DNA of 64,000 nucleotides from Prochilodus magdalenae (Eukaryota; Chordata; Actinopteri; Characiformes; Prochilodontidae), in the NCBI GenBank assembly GCA_024036415.1, contig JAMWET010006568.1:117001-181000 (forward strand). The letters are read 5' to 3'. Numbering within the stretch: position 1 is the stretch's first letter; every line of letters begins with the position of its first letter. The translations under genes were made by a program, and so were the position numbers. This document shows, piece after piece, positions 32,918 through 45,295 of the stretch. The notes below the pieces were generated by a model. The model had not been told where the DNA came from. It made no database searches and was given only the letters and a program-made list of their open reading frames with translations.

Positions 32918-34708
32918 AGTACTGCCGATATAGTAATGGCAGCTGATAACAGGCAGTGAGTGCAGATACAAGGAGGTGGTGTAAATGTTATGTCTGGCTG
33001 GTCAGTGTAAACAGAACAATGGTACTTGGATAAGGCCTGTTTTGACTGGAAACCATATGAATGCAGGAAGGTCTCTGACTTTAGCACAGCACTATATGCA
33101 GGCAACTTCCCTCCAAAGCTAGTGACGAAGCCCAGCACAGCAGTCTATAATGTGTGGAGATTTACACAGAACATTGCTGTTTTATGAGACCAATTAGTCA
33201 TGCAGAGATTTCTCCGTACGCCGCATTATGATGAAGGCTGGAAGAATTTCTGGATTACAGTCCTCGTGTCTAGGATCCAAGAACACATTCCAGCACCATC
33301 TATAATCGTGAAGTCGCTGTGAAACCGGAGGATTACGAATAAGACAATATCTACAACCCCTTCTGAGTCTTCCGTGTCTCTTCTTTGCCAATGTCTGAAT
33401 CCTTGTAGGTCCCTCATAATGTACACGCCTTGGAAAATGCCTTATTACTATATGTGTAATGATTATGCGCTTGTAGTTCCTTAAAACAATTTAATGAACT
33501 CTGTTTGGTTTTCATAACCCACTGCAATTTTCCTTGGGAAAACAGTGTTAGATGACAAAACTTGCCGGGGCAAAATAACAAAAGAAAGTTCTGGTGTCAA
33601 AGAGGAAACAAGCAAATGCACAGTATCCCTTCCTCCTTCTTCACTCCTTACTGGTCTAGAAGAACCATTTTCACACCTTCATACCTTTACTCACCTAGAG
33701 CATCTCCAGTGCCAGGAAAGCAGCACCAATGTTAACTCTCATTTTACTTCTACTTATATTACTTCAATAGTTTTCTGCCAAACAAGGTTTCCTGCCAGAA
33801 GCAGACGATCACTTGCCAATAGCTTCCGCCATCTTGGCATGTACTCTTTATTTCCTTGGTTACCTGTCCTTATATGATCTAACCGGAAGCAGAAGCTTCA
33901 ACATGATGGATAAGAGCGTTGGGGGAGCAGGGCTACTTCTTTACCCTTTCATTTCGACTCAAAGCTACAGTGACACATCATCACCTTATGAAATACAAAG
34001 TGGTATTACAAGACAGAATGGGGCCATGGCTAGCTGGGTAGCATGCTAACTTCAGTAGATATCTCTGTAGCACAATACATGGACATACCATCAAAACTCA
34101 TCAAACCAAATATGAATTATGGCAACATTTTAATTAATTTGGGAAGGTTTTAAACTAACAATCGTAAAGTTGCACAACTAAAAATGTCAATACAGAAAGA
34201 CCTTCACTCATTCCATATCCAAGCAATTAATAAAAACCTATGAACACTCAAACACTCTATAATCAATCTCTAAACATTCAAACACTTTAGAGATTGATCA
34301 GATTTTTACTGCTCAAAAAACTGTGTAGTGTGGCAACCTAATACCAGCTCATTCTGCCTCAGCCACATGGGAGTTGTGGCTATGGGAGGCTGGAGAACCT
34401 CTGGGAGAACACTGAATTCACAATGTAAAAACATTGGGACTGATGCTTTAAGCTGTATATATATTCTTGGGGGTTGTTTTCTGCTGGACTGGGGTCTGTC
34501 TGGTGGGGTGGTGGCCAGTGTTGGTGCTAATGGCCTGCCCATTGTCCTGGCTGTTCAGTAGCGCTGTGTGCCAGTTTCAACTACTCCTGCTTTCAATCAA
34601 GAGCACATGCTTGACAACACAAAGCTTCCTGTGTCTTCTTACTAAAACCAAATTAGAATTTAGAGCCATTATGCAATTGTGCTTACACACAGTGGAATTT
34701 GACTTTTA
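32918..34708. other. Non-coding stretch
   Basis: Several frames up to 145 codons. The longest (32701-33138, minus) overlaps the transposable element. Others have no domain. No gene supported. Confidence 0.4.
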
Positions 34709-34932
34709 GTCCGTGCAGTGAAACCTCCACAAACACACATTCTAGTGAACACACACTAGGGGGCAGTGAGCCCAGTTGTCCTGAGTGGAGGGCATCACTA
34801 TCTATGGTGCCTTGGGAGTAGTTGTGGGTTAGGTGCTTTGCTTAAGGGCATTTCAGCTGCGTCCTATTGGAACTGAACCAGTGAACTTCCAATCGCAAAG
34901 CTGACTCATTAACCTGCAGGCTCGACTGCTCC
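34709..34932 (-). mobile_element. Second tRNA-derived SINE type, diverged copy
   Basis: CTAGTGAACACACACTAGGG, GGGCAGTGAG, GGGTTAGGTGCTTTGCT and TAAGGGCATTTCAGC follow the order of the copy at 47581-47868. The minus strand has the tRNA-like head with a B-box-like GGTTCAGTTCC. Confidence 0.72.
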
Positions 34933-35460
34933 TGCTGACATGAAGGTATTGCATGTATGACATCATATGTGACATGTATGACATACAGCATACACTTGGG
35001 CCTTGTAATACATTATTCAGGTTCTTGCATACAGTTAGCTGTAGGTGCCGTCCTGCTCTTAATGTTCAGCAGCCGAGGCGGCAGGTTTGAGGAACTTTTA
35101 ATTTGACTCAGTTTCTCACAGGCTGCAGTAATTTCTCAAAGATTTTGCTTCACTAATTTCCTGGAGCTGATGAACTAAGCAACCAAGAAAAGACTCCACA
35201 GCTTTGGGCAATGTGCAGTAACCAATCTTGTAATTCTTGCAGCAGCCTCATAGTGTATCTTGCAGTATGGAATTCTCTAGTACATGCTTCTCATCCAGTC
35301 AATGGAAGACAAACCATCTGTCAGGTATTTCAAGCTATTGTTTACACCGCTCAGGAACGCTTCAACCCACCACGTCTTTAGCACTAGTGTATTCATAGAG
35401 GGCTGGCATACTTGATCTTAGGAACTGTTCCCAACTAAGCCCTGTTCCAGCTTGCAGCTC
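34933..35460. other. Non-coding stretch
   Basis: No gene recognised. Confidence 0.4.
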
Positions 35461-35468
35461 CATTGCAT

Positions 35469-35825
35469 TCAAGCGATCCGGTCCAATGATCCAGATCCAG
35501 TCAGCAGAAACCATGTCAACAGCACTATAGCAGTCCTATTCTCTGCCAGCCTCCACCAAACCGTCCAGCTGTGTGTCTGAACGTCAGTTGTGACAAATTG
35601 TTTAAAGTGGCTTGCAATTAACATGCGCCTGAGGTAACGGATGTGCTGTGAAGCCTTGTGACAGGAGACATTGTTCCTTGCAATAACACTCACAGCTCTC
35701 TGAAATGCCGCTGTCTGGGTAGCAAAGGAAGTCCTGAATTTGTGAAATGTTGTGTCTTTTGAGGGCAAACATGCCTTCAGTCCATCAAACAACAGCGTAA
35801 TTCTTTCAAAAGTTGGCCATAAAAG
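35469..35825 (-). pseudogene. Unrecognised open frame, possibly a transposase relic
   Basis: A minus-strand frame that can be read from about 35825 (WPTFERITLLFDGLKACLPS) and continues to 35469. It is about 115 residues with balanced amino-acid use, including a block HKFRTSFATQTAAFQRAVSV and a stretch KASQHIRYLRRML. Upstream, the same strand has stops in all frames. I do not recognise the family. The composition is more protein-like than the neighbouring chance frames, so a degraded domesticated or mobile-element ORF is possible, but chance cannot be excluded. There are no flanking TIRs or poly-A tail. Confidence 0.25.
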
Positions 35826-36122
35826 AGAATGCCTGTGTTGCCATGGTGCAAAAAGTTGGCATACCCAGCCTGAGTGAAGTCATTTAGCTCCTCTTCAAGC
35901 ACTGTGCACACTTTCACCGCCAAACCCCTCAAATCGATTGAAAGACAGTCTGAGGCAGGTTGAAGACAAGTGTGTACAGTGTGGGCATCACAGGCCTTAA
36001 GTGTTTTTTCCCAGCTTTGTTTATCCAGGAGAATGCTGTCATTTCAGTGTTTACTCCACTAGATGGTAGGAAATAACACAGACACAAAAAAGACTGTGAT
36101 TTGATGCATTAAAGGCTTTGGA

Positions 36123-36137
36123 CTTTTTTTTTTTTTT
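36123..36137. repeat. Poly-T run
   Basis: About fifteen consecutive T. No associated SINE recognised. Confidence 0.9.
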
Positions 36138-36376
36138 ATCACAGTGAACTTCGTTCTCCGACAGCAAAGCTGGCAAAGTGCAGACAATGACCTCCGATTT
36201 TGTGTGCACACAAGCACACATAGAACTGTATTCCCTTCCAATGAGTTCTGCGGCGCAGTCAGCAGTCTGAAACCATATCCATGCGCATCTAAAAGATCTG
36301 CTTACACTCTCTCATGGACCCAAACGGTCACACATGTGTTTTCATTTGCATGTGCTCATCAATACGGTTGGGACCG

Positions 36377-36378
36377 TG

Positions 36379-36410
<32 letters not shown>

Positions 36411-36411
36411 A
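36377..36411. repeat. (TA)n(CA)n microsatellite
   Basis: About 11 TA units followed by about 5 CA units. Confidence 0.97.
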
Positions 36412-37369
36412 CATTCATAGTTCATCATGCGCTCTCTTGATAGTTGTAGTGTCAAAATCATAAAACTTTAAGCTATTATTCCATTCCAGATATGGCTGCA
36501 TGTAACAGTCTGTTAACCCAGGTTAAATGACATGTGCAATAAAACTGGAAGAACAATGCCAGATTTTTGCAGCCCCATCTTTTTCTGTATGCTTTCCTCC
36601 TTCTTTTTCTTTGTCTTATTTGTAGTTTTTCATGGGTAGCTGTTTCGAAATTTGACGACCACCTGGAACAACATAGCAATGACCGAGCAATTCCTAAGAA
36701 ACTACTTGTTCCACTGACGATATAATGTGTTATGAACACTATACTTTCCACGCATTATGTTATCTATGAAACTTATGAATGCTGTATAGTGTATGAAGGG
36801 TTTATAGCTTCCTATAGATCCGTCATTAATAGCAAGTGTTCTTGCATTTCAGATTCACTCTTAATGACTAAATACACCAAAGCACCCCAAATATCTGACA
36901 GACAACAGGATGTTAGGAATCGTCATATCTCTGGATGAAGCAAAGACATCCCTGTTTATAGGCACATAGCAGTGTCAGATCCGTCCCTGTGTCTTGGCTC
37001 TGCGATGTTTGGTTTGGAGGGGACGAAGCTTAACAAAAGGGTGGAACAATTGCTTGTCTTATTGACCGTGTCCCTCTGACGTCATTGGCTACAGAAGCTA
37101 ATGAAGCTGTTGCCTTCCAACGCGAATGACGCATGAATGTAGCACCAAGTTAAACAAGTCTAACGTCACACTTCGGAACTTATCACATCCCATTAGATGC
37201 AGCAAACGGGCCCTCCAAAGCTGTTTGGTTTGGAAGTACTCTTGCACTCGTCTCTCCCTCTCCGTCGAAAAGATCGACTTTCAGTGACTTCAAATCAAGC
37301 ATTCACCATAAAATTCCACACGACAATGTCTCAGTCCGTTTGTAATCAGATCCTCGTTTACGGCCGAGC
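36412..37369. other. Non-coding stretch
   Basis: No gene recognised. Confidence 0.4.
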
Positions 37370-37700
37370 GCCAGCAAGAACGTGACCTGGGAGGGTTAGC
37401 GCTCAAGGGCTTTCAGCCTAATAAATATTCATGGCTCCGAAATTGTCACCAATGTTGAGATTAGAGGATGCAAATTATGCATTAATAAAGCTTTTTTTTT
37501 ATTTGGGCTCCTTGCAAAACACTAATAATGACTGATTACTGGAGTCCGGCGGTGGCAGAGAGCTATAATGAAGTAAGCATCCATAAAGACTTGCAGCCAC
37601 ACGGTTCATGGGTAAAATGCTGGTTACAGAGAAGTCATTAAAGAGCTATTTGGAGCCTGTTCTGGCTAATCTGAACTGGTGGACTGATGAAGATGGATTA
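37370..37700. other. Candidate conserved non-coding element
   Basis: Contains CCTAATAAATATTCATGGCT, GATGCAAATTATGCATTAAT (an octamer-like ATGCAAAT core overlapping an ATTAAT homeodomain-like core) and AGTCATTAAAGAGCTATTTG. Dense TAAT cores in otherwise non-repetitive sequence suggest an enhancer-like block. This is inference only. Confidence 0.33.
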
Positions 37701-38497
37701 TATGTGCGAACACCATGATTTGCGGTTCATAAAAGCTTTCTGAAGGATCTACCTGCTGTGATTTGTCCACATCCTGAAGGCCGATTCTGCAACTGCTGCC
37801 CTGAGGTCAACACTGCCAGTTCAATAAACCTGACAATACAGCTGAACATCGCAGCAGCAGAATCTTACAGATAGCCAAGAAGAAAGAGGGAAAAATCAAT
37901 CGCAGATGACCTCTGACATTATCAGCAGTGGCTTCTCCTGAAAGGAGGTAAACGGCAGAGTTTGAAGAGTGAGAATGCCAAAATGCTGAGACGGAGTCCA
38001 GAGCTTTGTCCACGAGAATGGCTTCTACAAGCCTCCAGAAAAAGCCTTTTCACTACAGCAACTGGTCGGCTCATGGCTTCACTCCTAGGTAGAAAAGAGA
38101 TTCTGTGGAGCGATGCCAAAGAAGAACCACCTTCGGTTTCCAAAAAGAACCTTTCAATTGATACCAGACTTTCTCAACCTAACATTTTCCCCTGCAGGTG
38201 GAGGATGCTTTTTTATGAACAAGAGTGCATCTGTTCGGACGAGAAGTGCTTCTGTCGTTGCTTTAGTTCATTTTCTCTTTTATATCTGCATGATTTAAAG
38301 GTTAAGCTCACTCAGGTCACTCCGAGTGGTTGGATGCAAGCAGCTATGGTGTAGGGAAGGTCACAGTGGTGGTGATAGGAACCAGACGTCTGAAGCTTAG
38401 AGATGTCATAGGTGTCATAGTTGAACAAGGAGAGGTCAAGACAAATAACTCACATACCGTGAACCTTAAACAGTGGTGTGTGGTGTAGTGGTGTAGT
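37701..38497. other. Non-coding stretch
   Basis: A 130-codon plus-strand frame at 37962-38354 has no recognisable domain and overlaps frames on the other strand. I do not call a gene. The right end has a short GTGGTGTAG duplication leading into the SINE. Confidence 0.35.
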
Positions 38498-38714
38498 GGT
38501 TGGTGTAGCTCAGCCGATAACACCACTGCCCGCCAGAGAGCCACCACCACATGTGGGAGACTGGGGTTCGAATCCCGGCCTGGGTGACTACGCTGTGCTA
38601 CACCAATAAGAGTCCTTGGGCAAGACTCCTAACACTACATTGGCCTACCTGTAATGGGATTAACCTTGTAAATTGCTCTGGATAAGAGCATCAGCTAAAT
38701 GCCGTAAATGTAAA
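38498..38714 (+). mobile_element. tRNA-derived SINE, well-preserved copy
   Basis: Head GGTTGGTGTAGCTCAGCCGA (A box), GGGTTCGAATCCCGGC (B box, close to consensus), body AGTCCTTGGGCAAGACTCCT, tail GCTCTGGATAAGAGCATCAG followed by CTAAATGCCGTAAATGTAAA. It is the best copy of the family in the window. It is a retroposon, not a tRNA gene, because the sequence continues as a SINE body with no acceptor-stem partner. Confidence 0.92.
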
Positions 38715-40539
38715 CACTGCTGTTCCTCCTTCAAATACAAATCCATACAACCAAGGTGCGAAATACAGGGTGTCCTGGGGGGAACTGAGACCATCTGAAT
38801 GGCCCTTGAAAATAAACTCATGACGTTGTGCTGTCATTGTTTAGTCTAAGAGTTCCTAAACCTTGGACAGCATCCCTCAGTGTTTGAAGAAGGAGCAGTT
38901 CCACACTTATTACCATCACAACCCCAACAGGAACCTGTAAGTAGCAGCCATGTTGTTTGTAAGTTGAAGCAGATCTTCTTAAACTGAAAGCTCCACAGTG
39001 AGTTACAACTTTAATAACTTTGTGTTGTTAAAAGCAAGTAACTAGTGGATGTTACTCAAAGTGCTCAATGAAAAGTGCACCTGTCTGAGTGCTATTAGTT
39101 CAGTTATACTGTGTTTGGCTATACCTGAAACAATCAGACCACATTTGGTTAGTAACCTATACAGAAATACAGTTAAGGTAACGTTAGCTACTAGCAAGCA
39201 TTAGTTAACTCGCATCAACTACCGATCTACACAAAGGTACATCTTTACTTCCTGCCTGTGTCAATTTTGACATGTTGCTTCTTTGTGACCACTGTGGCTT
39301 CTCTTTGTAAACCAGCCAATCAGAGCAGACCTCATCAAATTATTAATGAGCTAAATGATGCCATAACTAACATCCAAGATGATGAGCCTTGGGTTCCACA
39401 AAAATAGAGCAGGATGGTTAGGCCATGTCAAGTCCAGAGAGCACATTTAAACAGTTAGCCAGTTTGCTTTGTCAATTTGGAAGGCATACTTAGAAATGAG
39501 ACATGTTAAAAATCTCAGTTTATCCAACTGACTTGGCTGATTAACTGCTTAATTCCAGTTTGGCTGTTTCCCCTAACAAACGTAGACTGGTCAAAGAATG
39601 TTTTGCCTTCAGTACAGTTGAAAAGGCGCATTCTGTAACCAACGAATGCCCCCACTATCACACACCCTCTATTTTTATGGTCATTGTAGACACTGAGACC
39701 CTGGTTTCTATCAGGACCACTATAAAGAAATCAGAGTCCGTCAGTTTCTTTATAACGAAGCTTTTCAGCTCAAACCTGCTCTGCAAAATGGAATTTTGCT
39801 GAAATGCTAAAACGTCACTGGAATTTTCCCTTGGGCGAGGAGCTTAATGACTCCAAAAGCTCCCTCACCGAACGTTATTACATGCAATGGTTATGAAAAT
39901 GCTGCCTAATGACAATGTTTTAGGATAATTCTGAAATCACATTTTGGCCTAAAACATATTTTTTGTAATCCATTCAAGGCAAAGGGGCATATTCAGGAAA
40001 TTCATATTTGCCATCATTAACACTATATATAAAATCTCAGAAGGCGTGTGTAGGCTCACTGGTCAGTGAACACTGGTTATTGATAGTAAATAAAATGGCT
40101 ATATTTGCCTTTCGGGTATGTTAGGGATTGTGAGCCCTGGTTCCTTTCACCACCATGGTAAAGAAATTATACACCAAAACATTCCAGTTATTAAATTATG
40201 CAGAAACTGATGGAATTCCATTTTTGATGGTGAACTAAACAGTGGGTAAAAACATCTGTTCAAGCTTTAATTGGAGGTTTAGAACTAGAAACTGTTTTAA
40301 ATATCCATCAAACCTTCCATCTAATAATACGCACCCAGGTAAGTAAGTCATTAACTTGTAGGCCTCAGATTAATATCTAAACAATGCAAACAGACAAAAA
40401 CTAATTTTCATATGAGGTAACTGAGTGGCCTGCTTCAAGTGGCAGACTTCTTCTGACAAAACCGTGGCCTGTATGTGGACGCAAACACTCTTTTAGATAT
40501 ATGATTCTCCATATGGACACAAGAGGTCTGAACCAACTT
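38715..40539. other. Non-coding stretch
   Basis: No gene or clear repeat recognised. Confidence 0.4.
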
Positions 40540-40920
40540 GTCGGTGCAAAAGTCAGAGACCACACTTAGGTTCCTCATTTTTCAATTAAAATGGCTATTG
40601 GATACAACTTGTACAACTTTAGGAGATCCTCCTGAGAAATAGATATAATACACAAAGGGGGCAAACGGCAGATCCAAAAGTGATAAAACAAAGAGTTTCC
40701 AAAACAGAATTGTGAAAAATACAGATAACAAAAACAAGGACTCCTAATAATCTGCTAAAAGACTTGCAAGACCATCAAAACTGTCCCCAAATGTTCCCTT
40801 CCACCTCTGAGAAAGAGGAGAAAATCTAGCTCCACATTTGCTTCATGATCTGAAAACATCCACATGTGTTTCTGTCCATCCTTCCACTGTGAGAAGACGA
40901 TGGATTGATGCAATAGATCT
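40540..40920 (-). repeat. Interspersed repeat family R, copy 3
   Basis: AAAGTCAGAGACCACACTTA near 40549, AGAGTTTCCAAAACAG near 40691, AAGGACTCCTAATAATCTGC near 40736, TTTCTGTCCATCCTTCCACT near 40868 and GTGAGAAGACG follow the same order as the copy at 57620-57980. A 180-codon minus-strand frame (40755-41297) ends inside this repeat. Its remaining part has no recognisable domain, so I do not call it a gene. Confidence 0.7.
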
Positions 40921-43589
40921 ACAAGGAAACAGATGAAAAAGAGTCCAGCCCAAAATATCACTGAACGCATTTCAGATTCACCATCTAATGAGAAGCAGAA
41001 AACGCAACCAGCTTCTATGACTGAACTTTGGAGGTGCGTATAACGTGTCGCAGTACATTTGGATCTCTTGCCATCACAAGCCATCAGAATGGAGTGGAGC
41101 TGATGCCAGATGAAACTGAAACTGGGTTGGAAACACGTGTCTGTTAGAGACCAGTTGTTCAGTGTGAGGAAATCTCTGTAAAAGAGAAGATCAACAGAAT
41201 CCTGATCGTCAAGCGCATTGTGTAAGCGCACATGATATAACAGCCCCAGCGCAGCTCCCATCTGAGCTAAAGTCAGAGCTGAACATTTGCAAATCAAACA
41301 AAGACGCTGCTGAATGGGATTAAACTGAGCGTGAGGAAAAGTGAGAAAAGACAGCCAACTTGCAAGGCTGAACTCTGGAGGTGTGGAAAAATATCCCTGC
41401 AGGTTTTATTTAAAAAGCTGTCATAAAAGGAAAATACGTTATATTTAGTTGTTCATACTTTGTGTTTCAACTGACACTGAAACATAAACAGCTTGTACTA
41501 TATGGCCACTTTATACACTGAAGTTCTCTGTACAATGCTTTACTCATGGTTTTCCAAGACTCTGCGCTTTCTGTAGAACATCTAAAATTCCACCGCCAGA
41601 GTCTTAGTAGCAGCTAATGATCCTGCCCGTATTAGCCCCAGCGTTCTTCCGTTAGTTACACTGGCCACCAGTCACAGAACAACCCTGTGTTTAAATGGCA
41701 AAGCCACTTAAAATATTTAAGGCCCAATCCCATTTCTTATTTTCACCCCATTGGCTTGTTTTCAAGTGTCACCTTCCAATTGAAACTGATTCAAATTTCC
41801 CATTCCACCTTAAATGGTGCAGCAGTTACATTCTGGCCCTTGATGTGGAAAAAGGTTGCTGGTGAATAAGAAGTTAACTTCCCCCTCATCTCAATTTAAC
41901 CAGCTACATTTCAGCTTGGTTAAATGTAGGACATTATATACCCTTGAAGGAGTGAAGGTGGGTGTGACATGACGATATGTACAGATGCAGGATCGCCATG
42001 CAATACTGTAACTTTAGTGTAACTGGCTAGCTACTAGGCATTAGCATAATACCAGAGACCAGAACACCAAACAAAAACGACAAACCATAACACATAGGAA
42101 TGACAGTAAACTTAGCTCATCATAATTTAACAAGGAAATAATTACATTTAAGGGTTTCTCTGGTTACTTGCCCAGCCATCCTGCCAGCAATTCACAAGAC
42201 ATTCTAAGATATTCCTTATAACACTCAGTTTGGAGTGTTTGGCCATGTAGCCCTGACATGTCACTCTGCCCCCTATTTGTGTGTTAGCAAAGCGGAGGGG
42301 TCTTGTACGTTAAAGTCAAACTCATCAGTATTACTATTATTATCGTGTTATTATTATAAAGGCAATATATTGCTGGAATTCCAGCTCTATTTTTCTGTTA
42401 CACAATGATGTCACCTCGTAACACAACCCTTATAGCCCACATACTGGCATGTCCTCACACAATGCACAGCAACAATCAGGGTCAAAACATGTAAGGAGTC
42501 TCAGAGAGGAAACAAGAACAGGCGCCACCAGAGGAGGGACTCATTCCCAACTCCCACCACCCTAAACAGACAACACAAACTGGAGCCCCCCACACCAGGT
42601 GCTGGTATTTACAGCAGATATGTGGCCATTTTTTAATGGGCTTTCCTTTTTTGTTTTGGGGTTGTTCCACCCACTGCCCAATCTTTTAGCGAAGGCTGCT
42701 GCTGTTGTTGACCCAGTAGACAGGGCAGAGTGAAGCGGTTGGCAGGAACTGAAGCAGAATGGAATGTAACCCGTTTTCACTTCATTCACTTGAAATGGCA
42801 TGCTCCATCTAGGTTCACCATATATATGATCTTTATGGCTCCTGCTTTCAACCACCATGCCAGTTAACCAGTGAGAAAACTGATAAGTAAGCTGGCCAAT
42901 CAGCATGCTGGACTCATCGGGAGGCGGGGCTTAAATATGCAGGAGCTCTAACAGGGTTTTGGACAGAGGGTGAATACAGATGTACAGTATTAGAAAAACT
43001 AAAGCATACCAATCTATTCCAGTAGATCCCCAAATTAAAAAATAGGAATACCGGAATTTATCACAGCAGGTGCCATTTAAGGAATTTATTATCCGTATTC
43101 TGTAAAATTCCCATTCTGGAGATAGGAGATTTGTTCCAATGATAACAGAAGAACTTCATAACAGGTCAACCATACTGTCTGCATATGGAGAGCTAGAGAG
43201 CCTTGCATTGTCATGCTGATATAAAGCAATAGATTCCCCTATTTTAAGGTAATGGAATACAGACAGCATTACAGGCATTCCCAAACAGTCCTCACAGGAT
43301 ATATCAGGGATATAGAAATACACACAGGCTTGCAGATGTGAGATTTTACATTACCGCCACTGAGCTGATCAAATACCATCTTACTCCCCAACAAATCACA
43401 TCTTTATTCCAACGACTTGTTCACGCTCAGCCCTCCCGATCAGCTGCTTCTGAACAGATGTATCACAAACCCGGCACTTTGCTGAGCGGCTGCCATAAAA
43501 CAATCCAGCAGCAGGTCAGTGAGCTGCAGAAGAGGCCTTAGCCTCTGGGCAGAGCGAAAAAGCATCACTCTACACAAATTGCTATTTAT
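40921..43589. other. Non-coding stretch
   Basis: Contains the upstream part of the unsupported 180-codon minus frame (up to 41297) and several shorter ones. A TTATTATTATC-like microsatellite lies near 42334. No gene supported. Confidence 0.4.
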
Positions 43590-44045
43590 TCTCGAGCCGG
43601 GCGGCGCTCGAAACCTGGCGTTAACCAAGGAGATGCTTGAACAGCCGCCATCCATATTTAATTCAGAGAAAGGCCAGGGTGCTTGATGTCCACCCCTCGC
43701 TGAGTGGGAGAGGCCGAGGCCTGCGGGGGGGAGAGCGAGCTCATCGGCCGGAGAAATACAACCATTTCCAAAGCCACTGACCCGCAAAATCTGCGAGAAA
43801 AGAAACAATATTAGTAACTGGGTTCCCCAGTCAACCGGCGCGCTCCCTGATAGAGTGACATGCTCTTGAAACATTTATGGGAAAGGCTGGGGAAAAAAAA
43901 GAGAGAAGTGTGGCGAGGGGAGGAGGAGAGAAAATAGTATTGAGTGTGGTCTGGATGGCTGCCAATTTGGTATGAAATTCGCTGTAATGCCGCGGAGGGC
44001 TAAGGAGAAACATTGGTTTTATTTGTGAAAGATAAACATGATATT
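43590..44045. other. Candidate CpG-rich conserved or regulatory block
   Basis: One of the most CpG-rich stretches here (CTCGAGCCGGGCGGCGCTCG near 43591, GAACAGCCGCCATCCATATT, CAACCGGCGCGCTCCCTG near 43834). It is bounded by low-repeat AT-richer sequence with TTTGGTATGAAATTCGCTG. The 144-codon minus frame across it (43440-43874) has no domain. It could be a regulatory element or a promoter-proximal CpG island of an unseen transcript. Confidence 0.3.
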
Positions 44046-45080
44046 GCTTTTCTCCAGAGAGCGTCTACTTGCGTCAGTCGGTTGTACAAGGCTTTGCCAT
44101 CAAGCAACACTTCGTGTTCAGTCCATTTTCAGCTGGGGCTGAACTCCTTATGAAACAATCCAGCAGAAAATGCATTATCATATGTTCCTGTTCAACACGC
44201 TGCACTTTCTCTTCTCCTTTTCATCATTCGCTAGACTTTCTCCATGTTAATGCACCCTCCCCCCCGTCCTTTCGGTCCCCTGTTCTACTCCACAGCACGT
44301 TTCAGACCCCATACGGCGCGTTACTACAACCGTGTACTTCACAATTTAGAGCAACCGTTTGGCTTAATATCAAATTTGCACAACGTAGATGATTAGTCAG
44401 GACTGTCTCAGTTTTACACTGGAGCACTGGAGTAATAAATGCCTGGAACTAAGCTTAAACTAACAGACAAAGTTGTCCTTCTATGGAAACATAGCTGCTC
44501 AAAAACAAGTTTGTGTTGTTCTTTAGTGCTGCATTGTAACTGAGGCTGACGTAGCTAGTGCTCATGTAACGCTGACCCCTATTTCACTGTAGCAATAGGG
44601 CAATTTCCTGCCTGCTCCGGAGCTCACTCGGGTTAACCATGCATTCTCCTTCAATAACACTGATGCAATGTTTTGTCACTCTTTATATCTCCTACAAAGT
44701 ACCTTTCAGCAAAAGAGCGTTTGTAACTTTCAATTTGAGTTCATGCAATAAAATTTTATTTTGCACATAATAAGTCCACATTTATCGCCTAAGCCCTATC
44801 ATCACCCCACCAACCCTAACTCCCATCACTCTTTATTGCTTGCTAGCAGCTCGCCCAGTTCATCTAAAAACAGAGCTACAGACTGCATTAAATTTCACAG
44901 TTTTTATCCACATAGAAAATCCACCTGTAGAATGGCCACTAGGGGGCTGACAGCTCAAGACTACATTCTTAAAAAAACAAACGTCAGGAATCAAATAAAG
45001 TGCTTGTGAAGGAAAGATCTAACTGGCTGTTTAGCACTATGGCTTACGAAATGTGTTCTTGCATGAAAAACAGGATAGTC
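44046..45080. other. Non-coding stretch
   Basis: No gene recognised. Confidence 0.4.
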
Positions 45081-45295
45081 AAGTTTATGTCTACAGTGCC
45101 TTTTACAACAGATGTTGCCACAAAGCAACTTTATATAGAGTCTGGGTCCAAGCCTCCAGTGGGCAGGCCAAAGGCAACCGTGGCAAGGAAAACTCCCTCA
45201 GAGCAAGAGGAAGAAACCTTGTGGAGAACGAAGACTCAAAAGGCGGAACCCATCCTCTTCAGGTTGAAAAACAAGAGCTGTTAGTAACTGTTAAG
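45081..45295 (+). repeat. Interspersed repeat of the GTGGCAAGGAAAACTCCCT type
   Basis: TCTACAGTGCCTTTTACAAC, AAAGCAACTTTATATAGA, GTGGCAAGGAAAACTCCCTC, GAGGAAGAAACCTTG and AACCCATCCTCTTCAGG form the conserved order of a repeat that I recall as widespread in fish genomes. Its class is uncertain to me. Confidence 0.6.

Noticed and set aside
32701..33138. 145-codon minus-strand frame
   Set aside because: Its C-terminal part is the palindromic transposable element; the remainder shows no family.
38498..38572. Possible tRNA gene from the A and B boxes
   Set aside because: The tRNA-like head continues into a SINE body and tail shared by other copies, and no acceptor-stem complement is present.
43440..43874. 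144-codon minus-strand frame in the CpG-rich block
   Set aside because: No domain and no splice or start context. High GC lengthens chance frames.
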